Counted from the first letter of the stretch, positions 8,684 to 17,944 are shown. The stretch is DNA of 64,000 nucleotides from CAIVAT01 sp037128705 (GCA_037128705.1 JBAXVX010000005.1:100531-164530); one strand, 5' to 3'. Translations and numbers: made by a program. Notes: generated by a model from the sequence alone, not told the origin.

Positions 8684-11600
8684 TTATTCAGATCTAAAGA
8701 TGCTGTTCATCATTTTCCCTGCATTTCCGGTTGGATGGCAATTATAACAGGCAGTGCTGTTATAGGTGTATCCCGGAACACCATTGTGATGGCTGTTGGT
8801 CGATGACTGGGAATGGCAGGAGGTGGTACATGTGAATACCGCGTAATTTGCGGCATTTGGATGACAATCGGTACAGCTATTCCAGTGGCCGTTATGCTTT
8901 CCTGAATAAATCGGGAAGTAGAGGACATCATGGTTCCAGGTGGCGGGGACCCATGCGGATTGATTATGACACGTGGTACAGGTGGTTGGGAACTGTGCAG
9001 CAGCATGGTTTGGATTGGTTGTTTGGTTGTAATTTGCCAAATGACAACCAACGCAGGTGTTGGGGGTGTTGTTGTAATTGCCGTTATGGCAGACGACGCA
9101 GTTGTTAGCAATGGCAATATGGGCTCCGGCCAGCACATAATAGTTATTGTGGATCGGGAAGGTGGCAGGGGTCCAGTTTGGGTCGGTGGTGTGGCATGTT
9201 TCGCAGGTTGTCGGGATGTTGATGGCCGCATGGTTGGGGTTGGTCGTTGCATTAAAATTTGGCAAGTGGCAACCAACGCAGGTATTGGGGGTATTGACAT
9301 AATTTCCCTGGTGGCATGCATAGCAATTGTTTGCAATCGTGGCATGGGCCCCTGTGAGCGGGTACACATTGTTGTGGTTAAACGTTGATGGGACCCATGC
9401 GGTGGTTGAATGACATATTTGGCAATCAGTAGGGAAGTTGGAGGTAATATGATTCGGGTTTGTTGTGGCATTGAAATTTGCCAGGTGACATCCTACGCAG
9501 GTATTGGGCGGGTTAACGTAATTTCCATTATGGCAGAGAACGCAATTGTTCGCAATGGTTGCGTGTGCGCCCGTGAGCGGATAATAGTTGTTATGGTTAA
9601 AAGTTGAAGGAATCCAGGCAGTTTGCGTATGGCATGTTTCACAGGTGGTCGGAAACTGTGCCGTTACATGGTTTGGATTGGTTGTTTGATTGAAGTTAGC
9701 CTGGTGACAGCCGTAACAGGTGTTGGGGGTGTTATTGTAATTGCCGTTGTGGCATACCACGCAGTTGTTGGCTATGGCAACATGCGCCCCGGCAAGTACA
9801 TAATAGTTATTGTGGATCGGGAATGTAGCCGGGTTCCAGTTTGGGTTGGTGGTATGACAGGTTTCGCAGGTGGTTGGAATGTTAATGGCCGAATGATTCG
9901 GGTTGGTGGTGGTATTATAATTGGGCGTGTGGCATCCGACGCAGGTATTGGGTGGATTGACATAATTTCCGTTATGGCAGGCAACGCAATTGTTGGCAAT
10001 GGTTGCATGGCCCCCGGTGAGCGGATAAGAGTTGTTATGGTTGAATGTGGACGGGTTCCATGCCGTTTGAGTATGACAGGTTTCGCAGCTGGTTGGAAAC
10101 TGTGCAGCCACATGGTTTGGATTGGTCGTTTGATTGAAGTTTGCCTGGTGACAGCCATAACAGGTGCTGGGGGTGTTATTGTAATTTCCGTTGTGGCATA
10201 CCACACAGTTGCTGGCTATGGCAACATGCGCCCCGGCAAGTAGATAATAGTTATTGTGGATCGGGAATGTAGCCGGGTTCCAGTTTGGGTTGGTGGTATG
10301 ACAGGTTTCGCAGGTGGTTGGTATGCTGATGGCCGCATGGTTTGGATTTGTCGATCCGTTATAATTGGTCTGGTGACATCCCACACAGGTATTGGGGGTG
10401 GTGATATAATTTCCCTGGTGACAAGTAAAACAATTATTCGCGATCGTTGCATGGGCTCCGGTGAGCGGATACACGTTGTTATGATTAAAGTTGGAGGGAG
10501 CCCAAGCAGTGTTTGAATGACATATTTCACAATTTGTCGGGAAGTTGGAAGTAATGTGATTCGGATTTGTCGTTGCATTGAAATTTGTAAGATGACAGCC
10601 CACACAGGTATTTGGTGTGTTGATATAACTCCCCTTATGGCAGGCATTACAATTATTGGCAATGGCAGCATGGGCTCCGGTGAGCGGATACACGTTGTTG
10701 TGATTAAAGTTGGATGGAGTCCAGGCCGATTGTGAATGACAAATTTCGCAGTTGGTAGGAAACTGTGCAGACGGATGGTTTGGGTTGGTTGTTTGATTGA
10801 AATTGGTCAGGTGGCATCCGACACAGGTGCTGGGGGTAGCATTGTAATTGCCATTGTGGCATGAAACACAATTACTGGAGATGGGAATATGTGCACCGGT
10901 AATCACATAATAGTTACTATGGATGGGAAAAGCAGCAGGTTTCCAGCCGGGCTGCGTTGTATGGCAGGTTTCACAGGTAGTAGGAACATTGATCAGGGCG
11001 TGGTTCGGATTGGTTGTTTTATTAAAATCCGTATTGTGACAGCTATTGCATATGGTGGAGGTACCGGCATAACCAGAAGCATGGCATTTAATACAGTCGG
11101 TCGTGAGATGTGCCCCTGTTAAAGGGAATGCAGAGGTGCTGTGATTAAATGATCCTTCGGCAGAACCGGTCGGATGACATTCAAGACAGGCCGGGCTGTT
11201 ATACGCATATCCCTGGGTTTCATGATGCTTATTGTCCATGTCGGATTGATTGTGATCATGACAATCAATGCATGTAAATTGGATATAGTTGGTGGAATTG
11301 GGATGGCATTGTGTACAATTATCCCATGCTTTTCCCTTGTTGTGTTTCCCGGAATATATAGGAAATGATTTTGCATCATGCTCCCTGTATTCAGCAGGTT
11401 TCCATCCCGGCGTTGTTGTATGACAATCGGAACAGTTGGTCGAAAAATCAAGCTGGGTATGGCTTGGATTGGTGGTATTGTTGTAGTTGGTCTGGTGGCA
11501 TGAAATACAGAGCGGGGAGGTGCTTGCATAATCCGGGGTCTTATGACAATCCTGGCAATTTTTAATGTCGTGGCCACCGGTGAGTGGAAAGAAATTGTGA

Positions 11601-12190
11601 TTGATCCCTGCCCCGGTCCATGATATGGAAGTCATGTTGTGACAATCAGTGCAATTTGTAGAGAATCCACCGGCCTGATGATTCGGGTTGGTGGTGGCTG
11701 CATAATCCTTCTGATGACAATCAATGCACTCGATACCAAGCGGACCGAAAAGCAGGAGATTGGAAGAGGCATTCGTATGGCAGGCATAGCAATCGGCCGT
11801 TACATGGGCCCCGACCAGAGGGAAACGACTCCGCTGATGGATCTCTGTAATATTATTCACGACCCACGAAACCGGGGTATGGCATCTGGAACACTCTGGC
11901 CCCACGGTTTGATTATGGATGTCGGTATGACAGGAATTACACTCTTTGCCTGCTTTTGAAAATTCCAGTGAAGTATGACACAGTTTGCACGAAACAGACT
12001 GGTGCTGTCCAACCAATGGGAACTTTGTTGTTCCGTGGTCGAATGAGAGTGTTTTGAGATCTATTTTCCAACCTGTGGTGTTATGGCAATCCATGCAGTT
12101 TACAGCAAAACCGTCTCCATGCGGCGATTTTTGTGAAAACAGGCTTAATGAAAACACCAAAGACAGAATTATGGATAACAATATTCTCAT
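8684..12190 (-). CDS. 46-heme c-type cytochrome (MHC-C)
   Basis: Giant exported electron-transfer protein of 1168 residues. I count 45 CxxCH motifs plus one CTTSCH (Cx3CH) near the C-terminus, so up to 46 covalent hemes. The signal peptide is MRILLSIILSLVFSLSLFSQ; the ATG at 12190 is chosen over a 13-codon upstream extension because it begins this peptide. Hemes 1-14 form an N-terminal region nearly identical to the neighbouring 31-heme protein. Hemes 15-44 lie in ten tandem three-heme modules of 73-75 residues with recurring NPNH, FNHNN and GAH histidines likely to act as distal ligands. Linkers are Asn/Thr-rich and low in charge, unlike the Lys-rich 20-heme protein, as expected for a surface-exposed protein. 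No T9SS domain or lipobox is seen, so the export route to the surface is unclear. No catalytic heme motif (CxxCK) is present, so conduction or storage of electrons is the likely role. Confidence 0.93.
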   Translation of the reverse strand: MRILLSIILSLVFSLSLFSQKSPHGDGFAVNCMDCHNTTGWKIDLKTLSFDHGTTKFPLVGQHQSVSCKLCHTSLEFSKAGKECNSCHTDIHNQTVGPECSRCHTPVSWVVNNITEIHQRSRFPLVGAHVTADCYACHTNASSNLLLFGPLGIECIDCHQKDYAATTNPNHQAGGFSTNCTDCHNMTSISWTGAGINHNFFPLTGGHDIKNCQDCHKTPDYASTSPLCISCHQTNYNNTTNPSHTQLDFSTNCSDCHTTTPGWKPAEYREHDAKSFPIYSGKHNKGKAWDNCTQCHPNSTNYIQFTCIDCHDHNQSDMDNKHHETQGYAYNSPACLECHPTGSAEGSFNHSTSAFPLTGAHLTTDCIKCHASGYAGTSTICNSCHNTDFNKTTNPNHALINVPTTCETCHTTQPGWKPAAFPIHSNYYVITGAHIPISSNCVSCHNGNYNATPSTCVGCHLTNFNQTTNPNHPSAQFPTNCEICHSQSAWTPSNFNHNNVYPLTGAHAAIANNCNACHKGSYINTPNTCVGCHLTNFNATTNPNHITSNFPTNCEICHSNTAWAPSNFNHNNVYPLTGAHATIANNCFTCHQGNYITTPNTCVGCHQTNYNGSTNPNHAAISIPTTCETCHTTNPNWNPATFPIHNNYYLLAGAHVAIASNCVVCHNGNYNNTPSTCYGCHQANFNQTTNPNHVAAQFPTSCETCHTQTAWNPSTFNHNNSYPLTGGHATIANNCVACHNGNYVNPPNTCVGCHTPNYNTTTNPNHSAINIPTTCETCHTTNPNWNPATFPIHNNYYVLAGAHVAIANNCVVCHNGNYNNTPNTCYGCHQANFNQTTNPNHVTAQFPTTCETCHTQTAWIPSTFNHNNYYPLTGAHATIANNCVLCHNGNYVNPPNTCVGCHLANFNATTNPNHITSNFPTDCQICHSTTAWVPSTFNHNNVYPLTGAHATIANNCYACHQGNYVNTPNTCVGCHLPNFNATTNPNHAAINIPTTCETCHTTDPNWTPATFPIHNNYYVLAGAHIAIANNCVVCHNGNYNNTPNTCVGCHLANYNQTTNPNHAAAQFPTTCTTCHNQSAWVPATWNHDVLYFPIYSGKHNGHWNSCTDCHPNAANYAVFTCTTSCHSQSSTNSHHNGVPGYTYNSTACYNCHPTGNAGKMMNSIFRSE
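8861..11050 (-). repeat. Ten tandem three-heme modules in MHC-C
   Basis: Direct coding repeats of about 219-225 bases, from heme 15 (11036-11050) to heme 44 (8861-8875). Two module types alternate: alpha (ETCHTT-P-W with IHNNYY) and beta (CHSxTAW with FNHNN). The order is alpha-beta-beta-alpha-beta-alpha-beta-beta-alpha-terminal. Confidence 0.88.
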
Positions 12191-12292
12191 TTGAACTCTT
12201 TTAATTTGTAAAGTGCACACCATTTCCATTGTCCTGTGGGTGTTTTGACAAGTTACTCCAAAAAAGGAGGGCAGTGAATAATTCAGGATATC

Positions 12293-12308
12293 AACCGGAT
12301 TTCCGGTT
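12293..12308 (-). other. Small hairpin at the end of the barrel gene
   Basis: AACCGGA and TCCGGTT pair across a 2-base loop and touch the stop codon (12308-12310). A second short inverted repeat CTCC-A6-GGAG lies at 12256-12269. There is no T-run typical of a strong terminator. It may stabilise or partly attenuate the message before the 46-heme gene. Confidence 0.3.
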
Positions 12309-13945
12309 TAAAATCGCTGGGTGATGTTGATGTAAACGCGGTTAAAGATTGAATTTTTATCGAACGTTCCTTCAACATAAAGAGCACAGGAGAGTTTCTT
12401 GATAATGCGCCAGGTGAGGTTAACTTCGCCGGTGTTTTGCACCAGGGGCGTTTCACCGCTGACAAATTTGTAACTGATATATTTGTAATCCAGCCCGGCC
12501 GAGAGTTTTCCGGGTACGAGATCACGGAAAAGGCCGAGGCCATAGATTCTTCCGGAGATATAACTTGTTTCCAATACAGAGGCTGAAAGGGTGGCAGAGA
12601 CATTGATACCGGGAATCCGGCTGTAAGTCACATAACCATAAAGATTTTTTGTTGGTTTTGGATCCTGCTTGCTGTCGCGGTACCCGGCCTGAACGCCGAT
12701 GGAAAGGTACTTGATGGGCTGGTAGTTTACCTGGAACATAAACCCCTGCACCGTAGCCAGCTCGAGCATTCTTTCCACGATGTTTTTGGGATAGGTTTCG
12801 TAATAGATCACGTTTTGCAGGGCGCTGTAGGATACACTCAACGACAGCTGCCTGATGGGCCGGTACCGCAGTGAGAGATAGAGGTTTGACAGGGTAGGCG
12901 AATTGTCCTGTTTGAAAGTTGTATCCTTCTGAACGGTATCCACAGGGTTCATTACCTGCTTGTATAAACTCACCTCGACGGATCCGAAGAAATAGAGATT
13001 GCGCAAAAGGGCATTGGCGTGTTGGAAATAGGCAAACCTGCGGTCGGTAAACCCATTGTTCATCTGCTGGATGAAGGCCACCGAAGTTTGCATATTCCCC
13101 TTTTTGGTTACCAGGTCATGTCCGATGTATCCGCCGAACTGGAGCAGATTGGGGTTAAAGCTGTAATTTTTGTAATCGGGTCTGGTGCCGGCAATCACCC
13201 CGAAGGTAAAGGCGCCGGATTTGAGTTCATACTGGAGCCCGTCCACGGCACCGGCATTTGAAATGCGGGGATTGATTCTTCGGCCGAACCAGATCTTATG
13301 GTGTGCGTTGAATTCATAGCTCAGGGCCAGGCTGTATATCTTCAGCCCGTTGAAAATGTCCTCCTGAACCACGTTCCATTCCCCGATCTTATGCACGAAA
13401 TCGAGATAGACCTCGGCCGAGAGTTTTGAATTGCCGATGCGCTGGGCATTCAGGGAGAAGGAATACCTCATCCTTTGCGAGTTGGCCGAGGTGTTTGAGA
13501 AATTCAGGTAGGCTGCAGCCGAGATATTTCCGGTGATCAGCTGGCTCTTGGATTTGGGCTGCTCTTTTTTGGTGGCGGTTGAATCCTTAGTAAAAACAAC
13601 GGCAGATGTTGCTGATGCTGAACTTTTATCCCCGGTTTTTTCCTGTTTTGCAACAGGCTGCCTGGAGATGATCACATCGGCAACCGCAAACTTCCGATCG
13701 GCAATGGGGGTGCAGACGCAGGAGATGGATGATATCTCCTGGACGGTCAGCACCGGGAGAAGAACCCCTTCAAGGTTGGTGTAAAGGGTGTCTCCCTTGG
13801 CAATATGTTCGGTGGAGGTGAACTTCACATATATATTCTGGGTCGTCAGATAGGATACCTTTCCCTCCCTGTTCTCATACATGGTTTGACCCACCATAAC
13901 ATGGCCGGACATAAAAACAACAAGGAAAGAAAGGATATATCTCAT
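12308..13945 (-). CDS. Outer-membrane beta-barrel of the cytochrome cluster
   Basis: 545-residue exported protein, unrecognised at family level. It starts with a signal peptide (MRYILSFLVVFMSGHVMVGQ). Residues 21-100 form a small domain with an odd CVC pair (SSISCVCTP), followed by a Ser/Ala/Lys linker (about 105-135). From about 140 to the end there are regularly alternating amphipathic strands (for example YSFSLNAQRIGNSKLSAEVYLDF) and a terminal NITQRF with the C-terminal Phe seen in outer-membrane barrels. It begins 10 bases after the 31-heme gene stop and is followed by the 46-heme gene. That placement is what a porin-cytochrome conduit needs, with the barrel holding a heme wire. It shows no sequence similarity to MtrB/PioB that I can recognise by eye. 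The barrel is inferred; the role in electron transfer comes from context. Confidence 0.75.
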   Translation of the reverse strand: MRYILSFLVVFMSGHVMVGQTMYENREGKVSYLTTQNIYVKFTSTEHIAKGDTLYTNLEGVLLPVLTVQEISSISCVCTPIADRKFAVADVIISRQPVAKQEKTGDKSSASATSAVVFTKDSTATKKEQPKSKSQLITGNISAAAYLNFSNTSANSQRMRYSFSLNAQRIGNSKLSAEVYLDFVHKIGEWNVVQEDIFNGLKIYSLALSYEFNAHHKIWFGRRINPRISNAGAVDGLQYELKSGAFTFGVIAGTRPDYKNYSFNPNLLQFGGYIGHDLVTKKGNMQTSVAFIQQMNNGFTDRRFAYFQHANALLRNLYFFGSVEVSLYKQVMNPVDTVQKDTTFKQDNSPTLSNLYLSLRYRPIRQLSLSVSYSALQNVIYYETYPKNIVERMLELATVQGFMFQVNYQPIKYLSIGVQAGYRDSKQDPKPTKNLYGYVTYSRIPGINVSATLSASVLETSYISGRIYGLGLFRDLVPGKLSAGLDYKYISYKFVSGETPLVQNTGEVNLTWRIIKKLSCALYVEGTFDKNSIFNRVYINITQRF

Positions 13946-13955
13946 GCTTTTACAG

Positions 13956-16355
13956 TTATTCAGATTTAAAGCTGTTATTCATCATTTTCCCACCACTGCC
14001 ACGCGGATGGCAGTTATAACAGGCGGTGCTGTTGTAAGAGTAGCCTGAAACGCCCTGGTGTTCGTTATTTGTTGAATTTTGAGGGTGACAGGAGGTGGTG
14101 CAGGTAAACACTGCATAATTTGAGGCATTTGGATGACAGTCGGCACAGGTATTCCAGTGGCCGTTATGCTTTCCTGAATAAATAGGGAAGTAAAGTGCAT
14201 CGTGGTTCCAGGTAGATGGAACCCACGCGGATTGATTATGGCAATTGGTACAGGTGGTCGGGAACTGGGCAGAAGCGTGGTTTGGATTGGTCGTCTGGTT
14301 GTAATTGGCCAGGTGGCATCCAACGCATGTATTGGGGGTGCTGTTGTAATTACCATTGTGGCATACGGCGCAGTTGTTCGCGATGGCCACATGGGCTCCG
14401 GCCAGTACGTAATAGTTGTTGTGGATCGGGAAGGTGGCCGGGGTCCAGTTTGGGTTGGTGGTATGACAGGTTTCGCAGGTTGTCGGGATGTTGATGGCTG
14501 CGTGGTTGGGGTTGGTCGATGCATTAAAATTCGGCAGGTGACAGCCGACACAGGTATTGGGCGTGTTGACATAACTGCCCTGGTGGCAGGCAAAACAGTT
14601 GCTTGCTATGGTAGCATGGGCGCCGGTAAGCGGATAAACATTGTTGTGGTTGAAGGTTGATGGAGACCATGCGGTTGTTGAATGACAGGTTTGGCAGGTG
14701 GTAGGGAAGTTGGAGGTAACATGATTCGGATTGGTTGTGGCGTTGAAATTTGCCAGGTGACATCCTACGCAGGTGTTGGGAGTATTGACATAGCTACCCT
14801 GATGGCAGGCAAAGCAATTATTGGCAATGGCCGCATGGGCCCCGGTCAGCGGGTAAACATTGTCGTGATTAAAATTGGACGGAGTCCAGGCAGTTTGCGA
14901 ATGACAGGTTTCGCAGGTTGTGGGAAAATTCGCGGTAATGTGGTTGGGATTGGTCGATTGGTTATATTTATCAGCATGGCAAACAAAGCATGCCCTGGGC
15001 AGATTGGAATAATTCCCGTTATGACAGGTGGCACATTCATTGGCAATGGGAATGTGCGCACCGGCCAGTACATAGTAATTATCGTGGATCGGGAAGGTGG
15101 CCGGTTTCCAGCCTGGTTGCGTTGTATGACAGGTTTCGCAGTTGGTTGGGATGTTGATGGCAGCATGGTTCGGGTTGGTCGAATTGCTGTAGTTTGCTGT
15201 ATGGCATGATAAACAATCAGTAGGTGTTCCTGGAAAACCATGGGTATGGCATTTCAGGCAATCAGTTGTAAGATGGGCGCCTGTGAGCGGGAATACAGAG
15301 GTACTGTGGTTAAACGTTCCTTCAGCGGTTCCTGTTGGATGACAGGCATAACAGGCCGGGCTGTTATAAGCATATCCCTGTACCTCACCATGTTTACTGC
15401 CCATGTCGGGCTGGTTGTGATCATGGCAGTCAATGCAGGTGTATTCTAAATAGTTAGAAGGATTCAAATGGCATTGGGTGCAGTTGTCCCAGGCATTACC
15501 CTTTTTATGCTTTCCCGAATAGATGGGAAAGTCCTTTGCATCATGATCCCTGTATTCGGCAGGTTTCCAGCCCGGTTCGGTGGTATGACAATCAGAACAG
15601 ATGGTTGAAAAACCAAGCTGGGCATGGTTTGGATTGGTTGTATTGTTGTAGGTGGTCTGGTGACAGGAGATACAGGCTGCGGAGGTGCTCGAATAATCTG
15701 ATGTCTTGTGGCAGTCCTGGCAATTTGCAATATCATGGCCGCCGGTGAGTGGGAAGAAATTGTGATTGATCCCCGCCCCGGTCCATGTAAAAGAGGAAAT
15801 GTTATGACACTCTGTACAATTGGTTGAATACCCGCCTGTCACATGATTTGGGTTGGTGGTGGCTGTATAATCTTTCTGATGACAATCAAAACATTCGATA
15901 CCGAGGGGGCCAAAAAGCAGAAGATTGGCAGAGGCATTCGTATGGCAGGCATAGCAGTCGGCCGTTACATGGGCCCCGACCAGTGGGAAACGACTTCGCT
16001 GATGGATATCGGTAATATTATTCACTACCCACGAAACCGGGGTATGGCACCTGGAACAATCGGGCCCCACAGTTTGGTTATGGATGTCGGTATGACAGGA
16101 TATGCACTCTTTGCCGGCTTTTGAAAATTCAAGTGTGGTGTGACACAACTTGCACGAAACAGACTGGTGCTGTCCAACCAATGGAAACTTTGTCGTACCA
16201 TGGTCGAATTTGAGTGTTTTGATATCTATTTTCCACCCGGTGGTATTGTGGCAATCCAGGCATTTGACAGTAAAACTGTCTCCATGCGGGGATTTCTGTG
16301 AGAACAGGCTTACAGAAAGTACCAGGAACAAAATTAATGATGACAGTTTTCGCAT
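13956..16355 (-). CDS. 31-heme c-type cytochrome (MHC-B)
   Basis: 799-residue exported cytochrome with 30 CxxCH motifs and one CTTSCH near the C-terminus, 31 potential hemes. The start at 16355 begins the signal peptide MRKLSSLILFLVLSVSLFSQ and lies inside the 3' end of the 20-heme gene (22-base overlap, different frame), so translation of the two is probably coupled. The first 14 hemes and the last 60 or so residues (ending GKMMNNSFKSE) match MHC-C closely. Between them lie five three-heme modules (alpha-beta-beta-alpha-terminal) where MHC-C has ten. The two are therefore paralogues from local duplication, now flanking the barrel gene. Asn/Thr-rich linkers suggest an exposed location. Confidence 0.93.
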   Translation of the reverse strand: MRKLSSLILFLVLSVSLFSQKSPHGDSFTVKCLDCHNTTGWKIDIKTLKFDHGTTKFPLVGQHQSVSCKLCHTTLEFSKAGKECISCHTDIHNQTVGPDCSRCHTPVSWVVNNITDIHQRSRFPLVGAHVTADCYACHTNASANLLLFGPLGIECFDCHQKDYTATTNPNHVTGGYSTNCTECHNISSFTWTGAGINHNFFPLTGGHDIANCQDCHKTSDYSSTSAACISCHQTTYNNTTNPNHAQLGFSTICSDCHTTEPGWKPAEYRDHDAKDFPIYSGKHKKGNAWDNCTQCHLNPSNYLEYTCIDCHDHNQPDMGSKHGEVQGYAYNSPACYACHPTGTAEGTFNHSTSVFPLTGAHLTTDCLKCHTHGFPGTPTDCLSCHTANYSNSTNPNHAAINIPTNCETCHTTQPGWKPATFPIHDNYYVLAGAHIPIANECATCHNGNYSNLPRACFVCHADKYNQSTNPNHITANFPTTCETCHSQTAWTPSNFNHDNVYPLTGAHAAIANNCFACHQGSYVNTPNTCVGCHLANFNATTNPNHVTSNFPTTCQTCHSTTAWSPSTFNHNNVYPLTGAHATIASNCFACHQGSYVNTPNTCVGCHLPNFNASTNPNHAAINIPTTCETCHTTNPNWTPATFPIHNNYYVLAGAHVAIANNCAVCHNGNYNSTPNTCVGCHLANYNQTTNPNHASAQFPTTCTNCHNQSAWVPSTWNHDALYFPIYSGKHNGHWNTCADCHPNASNYAVFTCTTSCHPQNSTNNEHQGVSGYSYNSTACYNCHPRGSGGKMMNNSFKSE
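14133..15215 (-). repeat. Five tandem three-heme modules in MHC-B
   Basis: About 217 bases per module, from heme 15 (15201-15215) to heme 29 (14133-14147), homologous to the ten-module array of MHC-C. Confidence 0.85.
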
Positions 16356-17944
16356 TTGAAATCGTTTATTTTGTAAAGAACATAAGTCAGTCCTTCGTTC
16401 TGTGCAGTCTTGTGACATTTGTTGCAGGCCACATCCTTGTGCTTTCCATCCAGGGGGAAACGAGTTTTATTGTGATCAAACCTCGACGCGGGCTTGAATT
16501 GTGCAAGGTCGTGGCACCGGGTACAATCAGATACCCCATTGATCTCAAACTGTTTCATGTGAACATCCTTATGGCAGTTTGAACATAAAGTCTGAAGTCC
16601 GGTGAACTTCTGAACCACAACACCCTCCTGGTTCTTCTTGAAATGACAGTCGCGGCATGTCAGCTTTGAATGAGCACCCAGAAGTTCAAAACTGGTGGTT
16701 TTATGGTCAAACCGGATGATGTTCCACCTGTTTTCGATATGGCAGCTTTCGCAACTCGATCCGGGATAATATTTCTCACTGATCAGCGCAAGATGTACAT
16801 TCTCATGACAATCAACACAGCGTTTTCCGATCTGCCTGAAATTCCATGTTGTGTCTTTTGAGGTTTTCCCCTTTTGATGACAGGCAAAACAGGGTGTTGC
16901 AAGGTGCGCTCCCTTCAGCGGGAAGGGACCTTCGTTGTGCTGAACGATGGTATAGGTAAATTCTTTAAATCCTTTTACAGTATGACATTGCGAACAGTCG
17001 GGAGAGATGCCCTGTTTTGCGAATTGACCTTTATGATAATCCGTATGGCAGTCGGTGCAATGGGCAAACTTGAGGGCATTGGTGAGTTTTGTTTTGTGAC
17101 ACTGTTTACATTCAACCAGCTGGTGTTTCCCTTCCAGCTTGAAATTCGTTTTATTGTGATCAAAATTCTGAACGCCTTTGATCACGCTGAATGACTCCCC
17201 GGTATGGCACTGGATGCAATTCGAACCGAACTTGTTGTTGTGCACATCCACGTGACAAGGGGTACAGTTATCGAACTTCAATCCCTTGAATTCCTGGAAT
17301 TTCTGGCCGTTTTTCGTGTCCATCTTATGACACTGGATGCATGTTACCTGCTGGTGTTTTCCGGTAAGTTGAAATTTCGCCCTGGCATGATCAAATTTTG
17401 TAGCTGGCTTAAACTTCTCAAAATCATGACATTCAAGGCAGTTTGCCGAAAGCGTTTGCTGATGGTAATCGGTATGGCAGGTGAGGCAGGCAGGATTAAG
17501 TCCGAGGTAGGTGAACTTTTTCTTCCTGATCTTCTGATCTGCGATATGTTCTGCTTTATGGCAGTCGATGCATAATTTTTTGCTGTGCGCTCCCGATAAT
17601 TTAAATCCTGCAAGGTCATGGTTAAATTTTTCCTTTTCAAAACGGATGATCTGGAAATTTAATCCGTGATGGTCACTGTGACATTTAATGCATTCTTTCC
17701 CCCTGACTTCGGCGGAGGCATGATACCCTTTCTGGAGTTCAACCCTGACCTTCAGTTCAATATGGCAATCCAGGCATTTTTGATTGGAGACCTTTTGCCC
17801 CAGGATGTGGCATTTGGTGCAATTTGACATTCCCTCTAGATGGGTGTGAACCTTGGCCAATTCACCCGGAGAGATCTGAGCTTTGGCAACATTACATACC
17901 ATGAGGGCATATCCCAGTATACTTAAAATGAATGCTTTCCTCAT
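16334..17944 (-). CDS. 20-heme c-type cytochrome (MHC-A)
   Basis: 536-residue exported cytochrome with 20 CxxCH motifs; the last is CENCHH at the very C-terminus. The signal peptide is MRKAFILSILGYALMVCNVAKA. A TTG seven codons upstream is possible but less convincing than the ATG at 17944. Heme motifs recur in pairs, with FDH and GKH/GAH histidines between them in a pattern like doubled-CxxCH proteins (KFDHARAKFQLTGKH, NFDHNKTNFKLEGKH). Linkers are Lys-rich and not Asn/Thr-rich, so it differs in lineage and probably in location from MHC-B and MHC-C. A soluble periplasmic carrier between the inner-membrane module and the outer-membrane complex is the simplest reading. Its last 22 bases overlap the start of MHC-B. 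Confidence 0.92.
   Translation of the reverse strand: MRKAFILSILGYALMVCNVAKAQISPGELAKVHTHLEGMSNCTKCHILGQKVSNQKCLDCHIELKVRVELQKGYHASAEVRGKECIKCHSDHHGLNFQIIRFEKEKFNHDLAGFKLSGAHSKKLCIDCHKAEHIADQKIRKKKFTYLGLNPACLTCHTDYHQQTLSANCLECHDFEKFKPATKFDHARAKFQLTGKHQQVTCIQCHKMDTKNGQKFQEFKGLKFDNCTPCHVDVHNNKFGSNCIQCHTGESFSVIKGVQNFDHNKTNFKLEGKHQLVECKQCHKTKLTNALKFAHCTDCHTDYHKGQFAKQGISPDCSQCHTVKGFKEFTYTIVQHNEGPFPLKGAHLATPCFACHQKGKTSKDTTWNFRQIGKRCVDCHENVHLALISEKYYPGSSCESCHIENRWNIIRFDHKTTSFELLGAHSKLTCRDCHFKKNQEGVVVQKFTGLQTLCSNCHKDVHMKQFEINGVSDCTRCHDLAQFKPASRFDHNKTRFPLDGKHKDVACNKCHKTAQNEGLTYVLYKINDFKCENCHH

Noticed and set aside
8861..11050. CRISPR or non-coding satellite
   Set aside because: The repeats are in-frame coding modules with conserved CxxCH and His, so they are protein repeats.
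8848..11565. Many open frames on the plus strand opposite the 46-heme gene
   Set aside because: They mirror the repeated heme modules, start at arbitrary ATGs, have low-complexity compositions and no family features. The same happens opposite MHC-B (14202-15209).
8684..16355. Duplicate cytochromes as an assembly artefact
   Set aside because: MHC-B and MHC-C differ at many positions throughout and have distinct neighbours and module orders, so they are real paralogues. Module number could still be affected by assembly.
13956..17944. Nitrite, sulfite or octaheme hydroxylamine-type reductase
   Set aside because: Every heme motif ends in His (CxxCH or Cx3CH). No CxxCK or other catalytic heme was found, so an enzymatic role is unlikely.
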